Shown here piece after piece: positions 27,401-51,500 of a DNA stretch of 64,000 nucleotides; position 1 is the stretch's first letter, and each line of letters opens with the position of its first letter. The notes under the pieces were generated by a model. It was not told where the DNA came from, made no database searches, and saw nothing but the letters and a program-made list of their open reading frames with translations. Origin of the DNA: Apostichopus japonicus (Eukaryota > Echinodermata > Holothuroidea > Aspidochirotida > Stichopodidae); contig NC_092573.1 of the NCBI RefSeq assembly GCF_037975245.1, forward strand, positions 8,048,501 to 8,112,500, read 5' to 3'. The translations under genes were made by a program, and so were the position numbers.

Positions 27401-29483
27401 ACACACCACCCTGGTCGTTCTTTGCTATCGCGACAAATGACCTTAAACATATTCAGTTGTCACTTATTGTTATTACTAGTCAATCTCAATACTCACTGTT
27501 CCCCTCTCCTCTTCTACTTGTGTCTTTCGTCTATTCCTCAGCTCTTGGAAGCGTCCGTAACATATCCGCTTTACCTCTCTACAATGGTGATGTCATGGTG
27601 CGTTGGCTTCCCCCAGATGATAGTGCAAATCTCTGCCCAGTATACGGGTTTAAACTAAATTTTACTTTACAACGACATCAAGCCTGTCATAAATGCATCG
27701 ACAGGGAACAACCACCCTTGACGTCAAACGAAACGTTCTTAGTAATGAAACGTATGTCGCCGTTTACAACCTACAAAATCAACATTGCCGTTGACGTAGA
27801 AGGAGGGGCATCAGATCTGGAACCAACAGATATTGTGTTCACAACGAGATTTGCGGGTAACGTGATCATCATTTTAAGTACTACATAGAATTAGTAGGAC
27901 CGTGTGTGATATAAGAAAACAATCATATAGCAAGCAACCGAGAGTCAAATATGGTTAATCTAAGAAAATGCAAATAGCCTCACCAATTCAAAGATATTTG
28001 AAAAAGTTTTGTAAACACAATACCTTAAAGATTCTTCCCAATCAATTCTCTCGCACAAAGTGGTTTCGCAAAAGTTAGAGGTGCATTATCCATTCCACTT
28101 GTTTGGATATGTTGCATTGTGAACCTTACACAATATACATATTCAAACATATTCTGCAAGATAATTGATTTGTTCAAACTTCCTGCAAATGCAATGTTGT
28201 TTAACTGAGTCTCCCGGCATTCAGTATTTCTAGTTTGCAAGTTGAAGAAACTTCATTCACCATGGATGCACTGCGGTGATAATGAATGGAGTGCCACCTT
28301 CCTCAATATTAATAAAGTGGTCTGATAGTAGGGTAAACTCTCGTCCGTCGGGTAAGTGATCTAAACTGGGTAAATTGAGTGCAAAGATAACATGTCTATC
28401 TTTTTTGTTCTCTGTAAATCATGCAAAAGCAGGAGATAAACCGGGATTCATCCTCGATCATCACCTGGATCGGTTTTGGTTGGCTTTTCCTTTAAGTAGT
28501 ACTGTCTTAGAAAAACTAAACTAGTGCTTAAGTAAACGTTTCATTTTCCACAGACCTAGATGTATTTTCTGTGCATGTCATCTTTGAAATGCGAAGTATA
28601 GCCTAGACAACAGCCAAACGTGATCCTATCATATCCCTATCACTCTCCTTTGTTCTCTTCTTCGTTGTTTATATTTTCATACAGCACCATCATTAGCACC
28701 GAGGGTTTGGCCTGTAAATAGTAAAGTAACAAAAACTACACTTGAATTTAGATGGACTCCTCCTAACTGTACCAGCTTAAATGGTATCTTCAAGCAGTAC
28801 ACTATTGGTGGTAATGCCACAAGCGGAGAAACTGGAATATCTGGAAGGAAAACTCGGTCTTACACTTTGTATAATCTCACTCCGTGCACAGTCTATTCTT
28901 TCACCGTGCGATTTGTCAACACTTTCCGTCGAGGGCCGATGGGTGTTGCATATCAAAAGACGAAGGATGATAGTAAGTTGAGAATTTCAATACTTGGTCA
29001 AAGAACCTGACTAACGGAATATCACAGGCCATAAGGATAAACATCTTTAGCAGCTGGATGTATTTAAAACGTGTATGCTTGCGGTATAAACGCTGCAAAA
29101 AAACATGTATCGAATGTTCTGTAAAGAATACCTATAAATATAATCCCAGAAATTTCCAACAAGTCAGATAACAGTGTTACAAATGCGGTCACGGCAGGTT
29201 TAGATGACATGTTAAATTTTTGCTGGTCTGAAATGATAAGTTACGACATTGACTCGTCGAATTAAATAATAATAAGTTAGCCATGCCAATCATATGATGG
29301 TATACATGTTTTTTAGTTCTTTCGCTGTAAAATTGATAAAACTGTTTAATATATAAATATGTTTTAGTGAAGTTAATGCTAAAGATTTGTTTCAATCATA
29401 TAAAGTAAGTCAACTTGTGTAATTTAATGATCATGATTTGTGACGAAGATGATGGCGATGATGACGATGATGATGATGATGAT

Positions 29484-29514
<31 letters not shown>

Positions 29515-31182
29515 ACGGCGAAGACGATGACGATAGCCATGACGATGACGATGACGATGATAATGACAATGAAGATTATTTAATTTTTCTATAATTCAAA
29601 CAGGGCCTGGGAGAGGCTTTAATTTGATGCTTGAGCCGCAGGATAATGGTGATTTGGTAGCTATCTGGCGAGAATCCGGCGAAAATCCTTGCGAAGTTGA
29701 CTCCTACATAATCAACATAGAACCTGTAGGAAAATGGAAGTGTGAAGAGATCCATGTCATTGATGAATCGGATATAGTGGTGGATAGGAATGATAGAAGT
29801 TATACATTTGGAAGGTCTGAGTTATCACTCTGGGGTGGCACAGAGTACCAGGTCTCCGTCAGAGCTGTCAATACCCTTGGAGAAAGTGACATAGACGCTG
29901 CCAGGAAGTTTACAAGAGTGCTTCGTAAGTAATATCGCTTTCCAATAAAAAGACGGCAAAATATTGAATATTTTTAAACTTAATCACGCTTAGGCAAACA
30001 AAATCTTGTATTCTCACTTTTTAGCACAGTATAATATGCCCTTCTTTGGAACATAAAGCGGTTTATATCAACCCTACAACCTGTGAATATGTCTGACGCG
30101 AATTGAAACAGCAAATTCAACTGCCTTTATTTCCTCCTTCGTCATCATAGTGGTTGATGTGGTCCTTACCGGGATCATATATATATATTTCACCCAATTT
30201 ACATGGCTTGATCAGTTTGTACTATGAATAAGAGAACCGTTAATCAATATAGAGAGGTCTGGTTAATCCAGTCAATCATTATGTATAGAATCGTATATTT
30301 CCTGCTTGTTAGTCAGTAGCAACTGGTCATAAATGTAACACATGTTAAGAAATTATAACACATATCAGTCTTAACTGAGTAACGGGTACTCACCTTTAAC
30401 AGTTTTTAACTGATACAGCAATGATAATCAGGTGTTACTTTGGTGAAGGGTTATGAACTTATCTGGCTCTCTAGCAAAGTGAGTGACATTACATGGCAAA
30501 TGATAAGCAAATGACTCTGTATTTGTAACGTGCAAATCATTCACCCACATGAGTCTTGAATTCAGTAAACATTGAAAGATAACCAATATTTTTAATGTTT
30601 TTGTTCATATTTGTGCCACAGAATTTTGATATTGTGACACTTTGATACTGCGAAAATTGCGATACCGTGATTCTGCGATCTGTTAGTTTGAGGTCATTTT
30701 CCTGGAGGAAAGAAGAATTTGTCTGGCAAAAATAAAGAGCAGTAAGAGGTTAAGAAGGACATCTTCTATCCATTTAGAATATCTTTTTTCTCTTTAATTT
30801 AAGTGTCGCATTGTCTACCGTCGGGAGTAATCCTTAATTAAGAAGCGTCCTCAAAATATTTATACAGAATCGGAATATTATTTTCTTCCCAACAGCGCCG
30901 TCTAGCAGCCCTATGAGGGTCTTTCTCGGCGAGACCACTTCCACATCTGCGACACTTTCATGGCGAAGAGTATCTTGCCCTCACACTAACGGGGAGATCA
31001 CTGGGTACCGCTACCAGCTATCACTGAACGGTGAGGTGGTACAAGAGGAAACAACCCAATCACGAATGGTGGTGATTAATGACTTGACTCCTGGGACCAA
31101 CTACAAGTTTAATGTCCAAGGTGGAACTTCAGCAGGTTTTGGTCCTTTGACTGATGACTTCTTCTTTGAGACTACTGATTAA
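10017..31182 (+). CDS. Gene 1: secreted multi-FN3 protein with two M modules (20 coding exons)
   Basis: The coding exons are listed separately; joined they give 5256 nt (1751 residues plus stop), and every junction keeps phase with GT/AG sites. Residues 1-20 form a signal peptide. The order is M1 (28-123), FN3-A1 (124-218), D1 (219-313), B1 (314-425), C1 (426-523), M2 (524-622), A2 (623-731), B2 (732-841), C2 (842-935), A3 (936-1041), D2 (1042-1140), B3 (1141-1245), E (1246-1348), B4 (1349-1453), C3 (1454-1549), F (1550-1656), C4 (1657-1751). Letters are my own sequence classes. No membrane helix or GPI-like tail follows C4, so secretion is inferred. Single-domain exons are phase 1-1 and the array shows repeated internal duplication. 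M is shared with gene 2. Function is unknown; adhesion or ligand/decoy roles are inference only. FN3 arrays also occur in receptor phosphatases and Tie receptors, but no kinase or phosphatase exon is present. Confidence 0.85.
11978..12060 (-). repeat. tRNA-like fragment, probably SINE-derived
   Basis: The minus strand reads TAGCTCAGTTTA (A-box-like) and then GGTTCGAATCT (B-box-like) 27 bp later. The spacing is too short for an anticodon arm, so this is not a working tRNA gene. It lies in intron 1 of gene 1. Confidence 0.5.
12395..12422. repeat. (TA)n microsatellite beside the gene 1 exon 2 acceptor
   Basis: About 14 TA units end only about 15 bp before the exon 2 acceptor AG at 12436-12437, leaving a short TTTCACCTTTTTCTAG tract as the whole pyrimidine stretch. 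Confidence 0.95.
12438..12725 (+). CDS. Gene 1 exon 2: M module 1
   Basis: This phase 1-1 exon encodes 96 residues with an RCPAKSPL start, a GG turn, a GVIRI strand-like segment and five further cysteines. It aligns with exon 8 (M2) and with the gene 2 exon at 43725-43961. It matches no domain family I can name. Confidence 0.85.
13045..13062 (+). repeat. Poly-G run
   Basis: About 18 consecutive G in intron 2 of gene 1, one of many G or C homopolymers of 9 bp or more in this AT-rich window. Confidence 0.9.
13684..13968 (+). CDS. Gene 1 exon 3: FN3-A1
   Basis: This phase 1-1 exon encodes an FN3 fold with the core Trp in FHIEW, a SGYIVQIRE strand and a TPGTTYEVQL tyrosine-corner block. It ends in the CGG signature shared with A2 (CGS) and A3. 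Confidence 0.85.
16524..16588 (+). CDS. Gene 1 exon 4: FN3-D1 first half
   Basis: This small exon (phase 1 in, 0 out) reads VPACPAIYVGETTSRTATVN. It pairs with exon 5 to make one FN3 domain. The same split occurs at exons 13/14, where the first half begins VPAKPELKLTL, so the assignment does not rest on exon 4 alone. Confidence 0.75.
17968..18187 (+). CDS. Gene 1 exon 5: FN3-D1 second half
   Basis: Phase 0 in, 1 out. It encodes a DWKCSNITVYF strand and a DLIPCSTFNYRV tyrosine corner. The two cysteines are conserved at the same places in exon 14, suggesting an extra disulfide. Confidence 0.82.
18360..18695 (+). CDS. Gene 1 exon 6: FN3-B1
   Basis: This phase 1-1 exon encodes FN3 with LNVSWTPPE, a CSVSHYNV strand and a second Cys about 20 residues later. 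That Cys pair recurs in B2, B3 and B4. A YSDYTVSI tyrosine corner is present. Confidence 0.87.
19038..19331 (+). CDS. Gene 1 exon 7: FN3-C1
   Basis: This phase 1-1 exon encodes canonical FN3 with LTFTWKPP, LESNRKYYFMVSAVN and NSAGTGPYSEP. The class C feature CxxxNG in the C strand region is shared with exons 18 and 20. Confidence 0.9.
19596..19892 (+). CDS. Gene 1 exon 8: M module 2
   Basis: This phase 1-1 exon encodes 99 residues. It starts TCPGKSPLRVGG, matching the RCPAKSPLVFGG start of M1, then has a GGGVVKVWF strand-like segment and a cluster of cysteines. Its place before an A-type FN3 repeats the M1-A1 order, which argues for duplication of an M-A block. Confidence 0.85.
20324..20650 (+). 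CDS. Gene 1 exon 9: FN3-A2
   Basis: This phase 1-1 exon encodes FN3 with SSLFLTWRDW, TGYILRYGKV and AINTDYSFEVIG. It is longer than A1 by about 14 residues at its N-terminus and ends GCGS. Confidence 0.87.
20965..21294 (+). CDS. Gene 1 exon 10: FN3-B2
   Basis: This phase 1-1 exon encodes RLDPVQNLTVS, LHVSWSPPD, CPVRVYNVTY, RYKAC and FAEYNISVTPF. It is the closest relative of exon 6 in layout. The donor is G|gtgaag. Confidence 0.87.
21617..21898 (+). CDS. Gene 1 exon 11: FN3-C2
   Basis: This phase 1-1 exon encodes IEIAWENVRCSLLGG, LDAYTSYIVSISV and FGEGPPAELTG. It follows B2 just as C1 follows B1. Confidence 0.87.
22075..22392 (+). CDS. Gene 1 exon 12: FN3-A3
   Basis: This phase 1-1 exon encodes IEVSWYSWNK, KSYLLWFGEQG and LSPDTDYQFQIEVIG, and ends RCGG like A1. 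No M module precedes it. Confidence 0.87.
22825..22895 (+). CDS. Gene 1 exon 13: FN3-D2 first half
   Basis: Phase 1 in, 0 out. It reads VPAKPELKLTLHTVTTRSAA and then FHYT. The intron position is the same as in D1 (exon 4). Confidence 0.78.
22930..23740 (+). repeat. Long polypyrimidine-rich intron tract
   Basis: About 800 bp of intron 13 are strongly T+C-rich on the sense strand (many CTTCCTT, CTCATC and TTCTCC runs). Open frames here give only Leu/Ser/Phe-rich shadow translations. It is a low-complexity tract. Confidence 0.75.
24055..24280 (+). CDS. Gene 1 exon 14: FN3-D2 second half
   Basis: Phase 0 in, 1 out. It encodes DPWKCRDVSVYFEME and LLPCSDNRFRIKVEN, with both cysteines aligned with D1. 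Confidence 0.83.
25525..25839 (+). CDS. Gene 1 exon 15: FN3-B3
   Basis: This phase 1-1 exon encodes LLVTWNPPENIDNC, GYGVWVDFIGIASC and YSNYYVSVVP, with the B-class Cys pair kept. Confidence 0.87.
26671..26979 (+). CDS. Gene 1 exon 16: FN3-E
   Basis: This phase 1-1 exon encodes a Cys-rich FN3: LTFSWGKELDCEEQ, GYKCVLYEMNG, then QQCTFNDLKACGSYICKV. It has five cysteines and is probably a diverged D-like domain encoded by one exon. Confidence 0.83.
27542..27856 (+). CDS. Gene 1 exon 17: FN3-B4
   Basis: This phase 1-1 exon encodes VMVRWLPPDDSANLCPVYGF, ACHKC and FTTYKINIAVD. It keeps the B-class layout with one additional Cys. Confidence 0.87.
28685..28972 (+). CDS. Gene 1 exon 18: FN3-C3
   Basis: This phase 1-1 exon encodes LEFRWTPPNCTSLNG and LTPCTVYSFTVRFVN. 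The extra Cys in the tyrosine corner could pair with the CTSLNG Cys. Confidence 0.87.
29446..29578 (+). repeat. GAT/GAC/GGC trinucleotide repeat
   Basis: About 130 bp of imperfect GAY and GGC triplets, including a run of seven GGC units, end 25 bp before the exon 19 acceptor. The open frame (poly-Asp/Gly) is inside the intron and is not considered coding. Confidence 0.9.
29604..29924 (+). CDS. Gene 1 exon 19: FN3-F
   Basis: This phase 1-1 exon encodes LVAIWRESGENPCEVDSYII, VGKWKCEEIHV and GTEYQVSVRAVNTLGESD, a good FN3 with one Cys pair. Confidence 0.87.
30896..31182 (+). CDS. Gene 1 exon 20: FN3-C4 and stop
   Basis: This phase 1 entry exon encodes ATLSWRRVSCPHTNG, GEITGYRYQLSLNG, LTPGTNYKFNV and SAGFGPL, then TAA at 31180-31182 directly after the domain. 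The protein therefore ends without a membrane anchor unless an unseen alternative exon is used. Confidence 0.87.
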
Positions 31183-33114
31183 CTTTCGGATGGTTTGATG
31201 GTTGGAGGTGTACCTAACGAAAAGAATACTTCCCCAGACTGTAGAACTTTCTGAGTACATTGTGTTACCATCTTTGGGTCAAGTTAAATATAAGTTGACA
31301 AGATATGATAAGCAATTATTTGAATGAAAAATATGGAAAAAAATATGAGACAATGTTAATCGATCAATCTGTTTCTAAGCTGGTCATTAAGGTGCACGAT
31401 AGAATAAGTAGATAGAAAGATCAATTCAATTTGTAGAAATTGAAATACAAATCAATAGAAATGCATTTGTGTTTTATTGTTTTTGTTTTGTAAACCCGAT
31501 CTCAAACTGTTTTGTTTAACCCAGTTTAGCTTTTTTATCTCACAAACTGTGAGATCGATATGCAAATTATCAAAAGTATCTTATGGTTACCTGAAATTTA
31601 TGTTGGCGAATTTTGGAATCAGGAAAAATCTCTTAGAATGAATAGCAAGGTAAATTTCATCAAACCTATCTGACCCACTTCTCATCTCCGAACTTCGAAA
31701 AAACAGGACCCCCTATCACATGATGATCAGGACGAAGTGATTACTAACACCGGGTATTGCTAAAAGCACCATTTTGAGTTTCTTTCATCAAGCCACCCGA
31801 AATTTCTCAAAACAAGATTGCAGTTGTTCAATCATATACATTCCTGTTAATGAGCGTATGACTTATTAATTTTGCTTGATAGGACATTGTCCATAAGACA
31901 GTTTTCATATTTTTTTAATAACTATAGTAAAAATCTGAGTGAAAGAAATTCATAACTTGTAGCCTTTTTCTTTATTGCTGGAATTGATACTTGAATAAAA
32001 TGGAAGATAATAACTTCCAGATAACTTTAAGTGTTATAGTCACTCCACTGTTTTACGGGAAAAGTACATAATCACAGTAAACACCGCGGATTGCAAACCT
32101 TGCAGGTTAACGACTGCTCTGTACAGTTTAAATTGGTACCCGTGTTTGTTATTTACAAAACGTGATCTTCCGTTGTGAAAATAATAATATTCATACATAA
32201 ACCTGCCTTTTTGGACAACATTGTGGATAAATAATTCTTAGAGTTTCACCCGTAATAAAAATAATTGGTTTCCGTAATATACATACCATGTGCAGAGGGT
32301 GTGAAACTATAGTACAAAGCTATAGATAGCCACTGTGTGTTATTGTTTCCATGTTCAGGCATTAAATATAGCAGAATAACTCTGTTGTGGTACAATATTA
32401 GGAATTTAGGGCTATCAGTCTATCAAAACAACATATTTCAGCATTTTGTTATCTCTTATTGTTATATTCTAATATTTCAATTGTGAAATTTAATGATGGT
32501 TTAAAATAAACTACACCATCCTACGTCAAGGTTGACGCAAGCCACCCTCTCAGTGCAAACAGTATGTCATGTATGCCAACACTTTTTTATCTATGTGGGA
32601 TAGTAATTCGTTGCCAACGCACAGCCGGATAATATTCAATGGCAAACCGAGACATTGATTTAAGGAAATAGAATTTTGTTTCAAGTTTAATGTTGTTTGT
32701 ATGACGGTGTATTGTGTTGATGTGTTCGTATGAAGTATATCTTGATACGACACAATTGCAACACAGAGAGGAGACAATGTTATCTGTTTTAGACGTATAC
32801 ATCCGGTGAAGGGTGTGAATTGTGACACAAGTCAATCCCAAATCGATACCAACTCAGTTTGAAAACAATAGAGCAGAATTCAAAATGGTTTTACAAACAT
32901 AAAGGTGAGAATAATAGAACGAAACTGACGAAGTAGAAAACAAATATGTTTCCTGCTGTCTTTCCCTCTAGATTTGGAAAATGTTAGGCTTGTGAAAACA
33001 TCTAGATTCACTGGCTGCTTGTTTCAAAAACGTCGAATAGAAAAAAAACGTTTAAAAGCAGCTTCTAACTCCACACTCATTAACTCAAAGAGACAACGGA
33101 TTGCGCGGTGAGAA
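31183..33114. other. Gene 1 3' UTR and intergenic DNA
   Basis: An AATAAA at 31994-31999 is a possible poly(A) signal for gene 1, about 810 bp after the stop. No other gene, RNA or repeat array was recognised up to copy B. Confidence 0.4.
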
Positions 33115-33645
33115 GTTGATATTATTTAATCACAGGACGATAGGCATGTGAACTATGGGGTACCGGCGGATAAGTAGGGGCAAAGTGTTATTAACCCCAG
33201 TTTCAATCATTTTATGGAATAACAAGAACAAAGAGAAGAAAATACGTTACCAGGTTTGCACAATTACAGAGTAATTGCAATCTCTGACATTTATATTTGT
33301 GCCACAAAAGTCGCTAGGAGGAGGAGCATTGTATCAAATCCTCCTGAAACCTTGCATGAGTTTTTTTCTGATATGTATTTTGTGCCTTACACTCGCTACC
33401 AGAAAACGGTTGAGACACTACACTCCCCCAGCAAATGACAGTGTACACACGAGAAGAGACATATTCTAAGCACCCTGGTGAAATTTTCTTTCCATTCCTA
33501 CTACCGTTTTAGAGAAAACAACTTCAGTTTGAATTTGACACGTCTTTTGCAACAGAAATAGACCAGAAGCAAACAGATGTGTTGTCATAAAGCATTATAA
33601 CATTTTGTTTCAAATTTTACTACCACTCTCTACTCAAAAATTGCA

Positions 33646-33956
33646 CCCGATACACATAGAGAACACATGTCAGTTACCACTGTTAATCTTACAGTTTTTT
33701 ACCACAGTAAAAACTGGATCGTGCTATAATTCGGTAGCATGTGCTATTAGGATTACAGTAAGAACTAAGGATATGTGTAATTCAAACAAATCCAGTTGTT
33801 TGGGATTTGTTGGAATTACAAATATCCTCAGTTTTTACTGTAAACTTAATAGCACATGCTACCGATTTATCAGATTTGTCAGCACGATACAGTATTTACT
33901 GGGATACAACACTTTAGATTTATAGTAGTTACTGTAATCTCTGTGTGAATCGGCTG
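33646..33956. mobile_element. Foldback MITE, copy 1
   Basis: Its ends are inverted: CCCGATACACATAGAGA on the left and TCTCTGTGTGAATCGGCTG on the right. The interior is also near-palindromic; for example TCGGTAGCATGTGCTATTA faces TAATAGCACATGCTACCG. The matching place in copy A (about 455-465) is empty. There is no open frame of interest. Confidence 0.85.
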
Positions 33957-34713
33957 AAAATTGGGATGAATCTCGTTGATTGGTATATTGTAAACATATT
34001 CCACACCCCCTAACTAGGTCAACTTGGAAACCCCATCCAATCCAACGTCAAACTATAAGGTGACACAAAATAATTTGCTGTCCAGTCTGCAACAATGACA
34101 TGAAAACCTCTTTGCATCAAGTTCACGAATGGTATACAAACTGTGACAATTTCAATTATCATTATCTCGAGAACGCCATGTAGAAATGTTGAAGCTTGAA
34201 TGAATCTGGTGAGAATTAAGGATATTATCGGTTCTATTGGGTCACGTGATAACCATTTCAGAGGTTTTATATGTTTAAAAAATAGAACATTAATAGCATT
34301 ATTATTATTTTTTATTAATTTTCTGTTTACGAGGTTATGAAATTCCTAAAGTTTTAATATTGTAAAGTTGATAAATTTATGAACAAAGTTTTTCTTTACA
34401 TATGAATGACTAAATGGTCTGAATATCCTGTTCGTACGTCAGGTCTTCAGTAACAAGCTTTTTGCGCCTACACAAAGCGATATAACTTCCTTCAAACAAA
34501 AAAAGACATTGACGTCACAACATGAATTCTTTAAGAGCGCAGTTTTTTTGGGGCGGCGATTTCAAGCTAATTACATTATGTAGTTCTTCGTATAGAGCAA
34601 AAGACAAATCAACCAACGTTGACATTGCCATAACGAATATTGATTTCAGTGCTATAAATAAATAGGGTTACAGAGTGAATATGATATCACCTGCAGGAAA
34701 CTCCAAAGATACT

Positions 34714-34719
34714 TTTATT
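34714..34719 (-). promoter_or_regulatory. Candidate poly(A) signal of gene 2
   Basis: AATAAA on the minus strand lies about 510 nt after the gene 2 stop. There is no cDNA evidence, and other signals are possible. Confidence 0.25.
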
Positions 34720-35227
34720 TTATACAAATTTATCTCGTGTCCAAACCTACAGAAATATATACACCTAAAAAGTTTAACATCTTCATTTTTTCACCGCGGT
34801 CAGCACCCCCTCTAAAAATTAATATTGTTATGGCTCCCTAGGATCTTCAATGAGAAAGTAACACCCGCCGCAACCCCCCCCCCCCCCGCTATCCCCATAT
34901 CTCTCTCTCACTCGTCTCGACAACTACTCCACAATTGTTCTAGAAATCATGTATTTATAATCAGAACACCACCGGGTATGACATTCCCAGAATTTCTTGC
35001 ACCAGACCTACTCTTGAATAGGTACAATTGTAGGGAGGTGGCATTAGAAGCGCCTTTGCCTGCTAAAGGAGATTAGATGCATCATCCAGGAGATATTGGT
35101 AGCTTTCTATATTAAATGGTCTTCAAAGTTGAAAGAGTAAAAGTCTTTCTGCTTTTCCTAATATATATCTTCCTACTTGCTTCTAAGAAATGGTTGACAT
35201 TCATGCCTCTGACATCTTAAGCGTGGG

Positions 35228-48568
<13,341 letters not shown>

Positions 48569-51500
48569 CCCTGTGCTATTTTGATAAAGATTGACTTGGC
48601 CGAGAATTAAGTTGATGTATCAATTTCTAGAACAGGAAATATTGCGTTATTTTATCCAAAAGTCAAACAAGGAAATAAGCATCGTATATATTGAAAAGCA
48701 CGCTGAACCGTATGTAATTACTGGCTGACGGATTCTTGAAAAATCCGTTGCCATAGCAGCAATAAAAATGTGACGTTTGCAATGGAATGGGACGGATATA
48801 CTCAGGCCAGTGAGAGACAGTTATAACGTTTAGGCAGCTGCCATACTAAAGTATACATAAGTCATATGTTACCGTAGAAATACAGTTTCGCTACCGTTTT
48901 AGTACACCAGTATAGTTACGGGGAAAGGTACGATTGAGGGCATGACGGACGGACGGACGGTGCGTGGGTGGGTGTATAGCTTCTTGCTTCTGTCAAGCTC
49001 TCATCTTAATTGCGAAAGACATCGACGATTGCTCGCATCAGTCGTGGGGAATGCCTTCAAGGGCCACTGTTTCAAGACCCTTCGCCTTCATCTAAACTGC
49101 ACTTGATACAAAGTCATAAATGAATTAACAATAAACTACAACACAAAACCGAGGGAAGAATGATTTCAAGCGCAAGTTTCATCGAGTCCCACATTTCAAA
49201 CAAGTATTAAGTTATACCGGCGCAATGTGGTTGGGGTTTTGTCATTGCTGACTTTTTTTGGGGGGGGGGGGGCTCGCTTGACTTGAGGTTTCTTTGTCAG
49301 AGTGGGCTGGTTTGGTAGTACCGTTTGGCCGTGACGTTTAGATTCCCGCAGGGCGGGTCACGTAAAAAGAACTGTAGCTTCTTTTTTTCGCCCACGAAAA
49401 AGGACCTGTGGAGCAAAACAAAATGTGGAAAATTCTGTCCCCCACTGATATTAAGAACAGTCACCCGAAGCTAAAGTTTTCCCGCTCAAAGTTAAAGAAG
49501 AGGCAGGTCTGGTATACACAACAACGTGACACTGAGTGAGCAGTTGTTACATTTTATGGGGAGGAAAGGATTCTATCAGATTCTGAGGTACAGGAAGCAA
49601 CATATCTAATAACAACCACCAATAGAATGTTATTAAAAAGTGCAGTAAGGGGAGTGGGGGAGAACTGGTAGGTTTGTTGTCATATCCAAGACAAGTTTAG
49701 TTATTGAAATTCAAAGGTGGGTACATAAGACATTAAAAATGGCAACTTACTACTTGTTATCCTCAACATTTTACTTTGTCTTTCATATTTCGATTATATT
49801 CTCAAAATCTCATCTTTTTTTTCTCTCTCGAAAATTCGACTATAAATACCAATATTTGATTAAATAAATCACAAAAACTAGCTATCCTCTCGAAAAAACT
49901 TGAAATTACTTTTGATGTCGAAATTTCGATTTCTTATCTTCAGTTAGCATAAGAATGTCATTATTTTATATAATATTTCCACTTAAGCTATACACTTTCA
50001 CTTGTATCTTGGTATTGTTACTTTCAATGTCGAAGTGTCTTAAACTCTATACTTTTTATCTTAAAATATTGACTTTGTATTTTGGCTTTCGATTGAAATT
50101 GAAATCTGTACAACTTGTCATTGTTTCATCGAAATAAACTTTGCCTCAAACTTTCGACTTTTTGTCGATAGTTCGAGAACAGAAATAGCAAAATGAAATG
50201 ATAATGATATCTATTAAACAAAAACTTGATCATTTACTTCCCTGGCACTCTGTTTGCTGATACAAAGATTCATCTGAAATATTTAACACTGCCGTGGAGT
50301 GGATCCCTAATTGAAAACGTGTATCAATAGTATATGCAAGAAGTTATATATATGGAATGCGTTTGAAAGTGAAACAATACAACTAACAGGTGAGATTTAC
50401 CATTTACGGTAGTATCTGTCATAAAATTATGGAGTGAAAGCAGTGGGCAGTTAACTTGTACGTGGATTGGATACGAGTAGGTTGTCGGTGCAATGAGACA
50501 TACTATGACATACGTGCTTGTTAACCCACATTCAAATTATTCGTGCAACACATGACTGGCAGTTGTGATCCGTTTGTTAAAAATAGTTTTGAACCAACTT
50601 TCGGTTCAATGAACCGTCTAATGCTACGCCTAGACTATGGCTCGCATATGAGAGTCTTAATTTCCTACATTATAAATATTTTTCAACCTTGTACAATACA
50701 TTTTGGATAGTATACTGATATGCTTTAGTTGACAAATCGGGAAAGTCATTAATGTACCTGTTTTGTATGCTTCCTAACAGATTTTGCATGATTTTAATTT
50801 TTAGCTCAAATGAAATTAGCTTTCAGCTGACGTATAGCGTTTGCCTAAATTCGGTGACTTATTGCCACCGTGTTTGAATGACTGCCATTTCGTCAGTTTT
50901 CCTGCGATTCGGCTGCAATTTCGTGAGAGGTTTGTGTGAGTTAAGTTTTCATAAACATGCGATCATATTTTCTGAAAACGTAAAAATAACTCATTCTCCT
51001 AGAGCTTTTGTCCTGATTTTCTGAAATGTTGTGGATATAACGTTCCACTGGTGGTGAACAAAAGTTGTTCAGGGCAAGAAAATTGTCGTCATGTAAGGGC
51101 CCAAACAGGGCCTTCTGTATAAAGATTTCAGTTAGGATATACTCTTGGACAGCTCATTAAGTGGACCACTTCCGTGTCAAATTTAATGGAACGGTCCCAC
51201 AAAAGTTTAGCAGAAGTGCAGAAATCTATTGCACAAAATAAGTTCGAGACAGTATAGACCCAATGACAATCCAGACCTATGATAGCGTGTGTGAGTATGT
51301 ATATGCAAAGCCGTGTATATACGGCTCTGTGTGTGTTTTGGTATGTGTGGGTGTGTGTGCACTGCCTTCTTGTAACACCCATATCTCTAAAAGGGTATCC
51401 GATTGGCAACCCTTATACTTGGCATGGAGGTTGCCCATATTAGATATGAACCTTGTTGATTTTATTGGAGGTCAGGGGTCATCTGAAGTCAACATGATAA

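Noticed and set aside
29446-29578. Poly-Asp coding exon
   Set aside because: No donor, and the following acceptor for FN3-F is excellent; it is an intronic triplet repeat.
10017-31182. Receptor tyrosine phosphatase or Tie-type receptor
   Set aside because: Many FN3 domains are suggestive, but no kinase, phosphatase or membrane exon exists on this strand before or after the stop.
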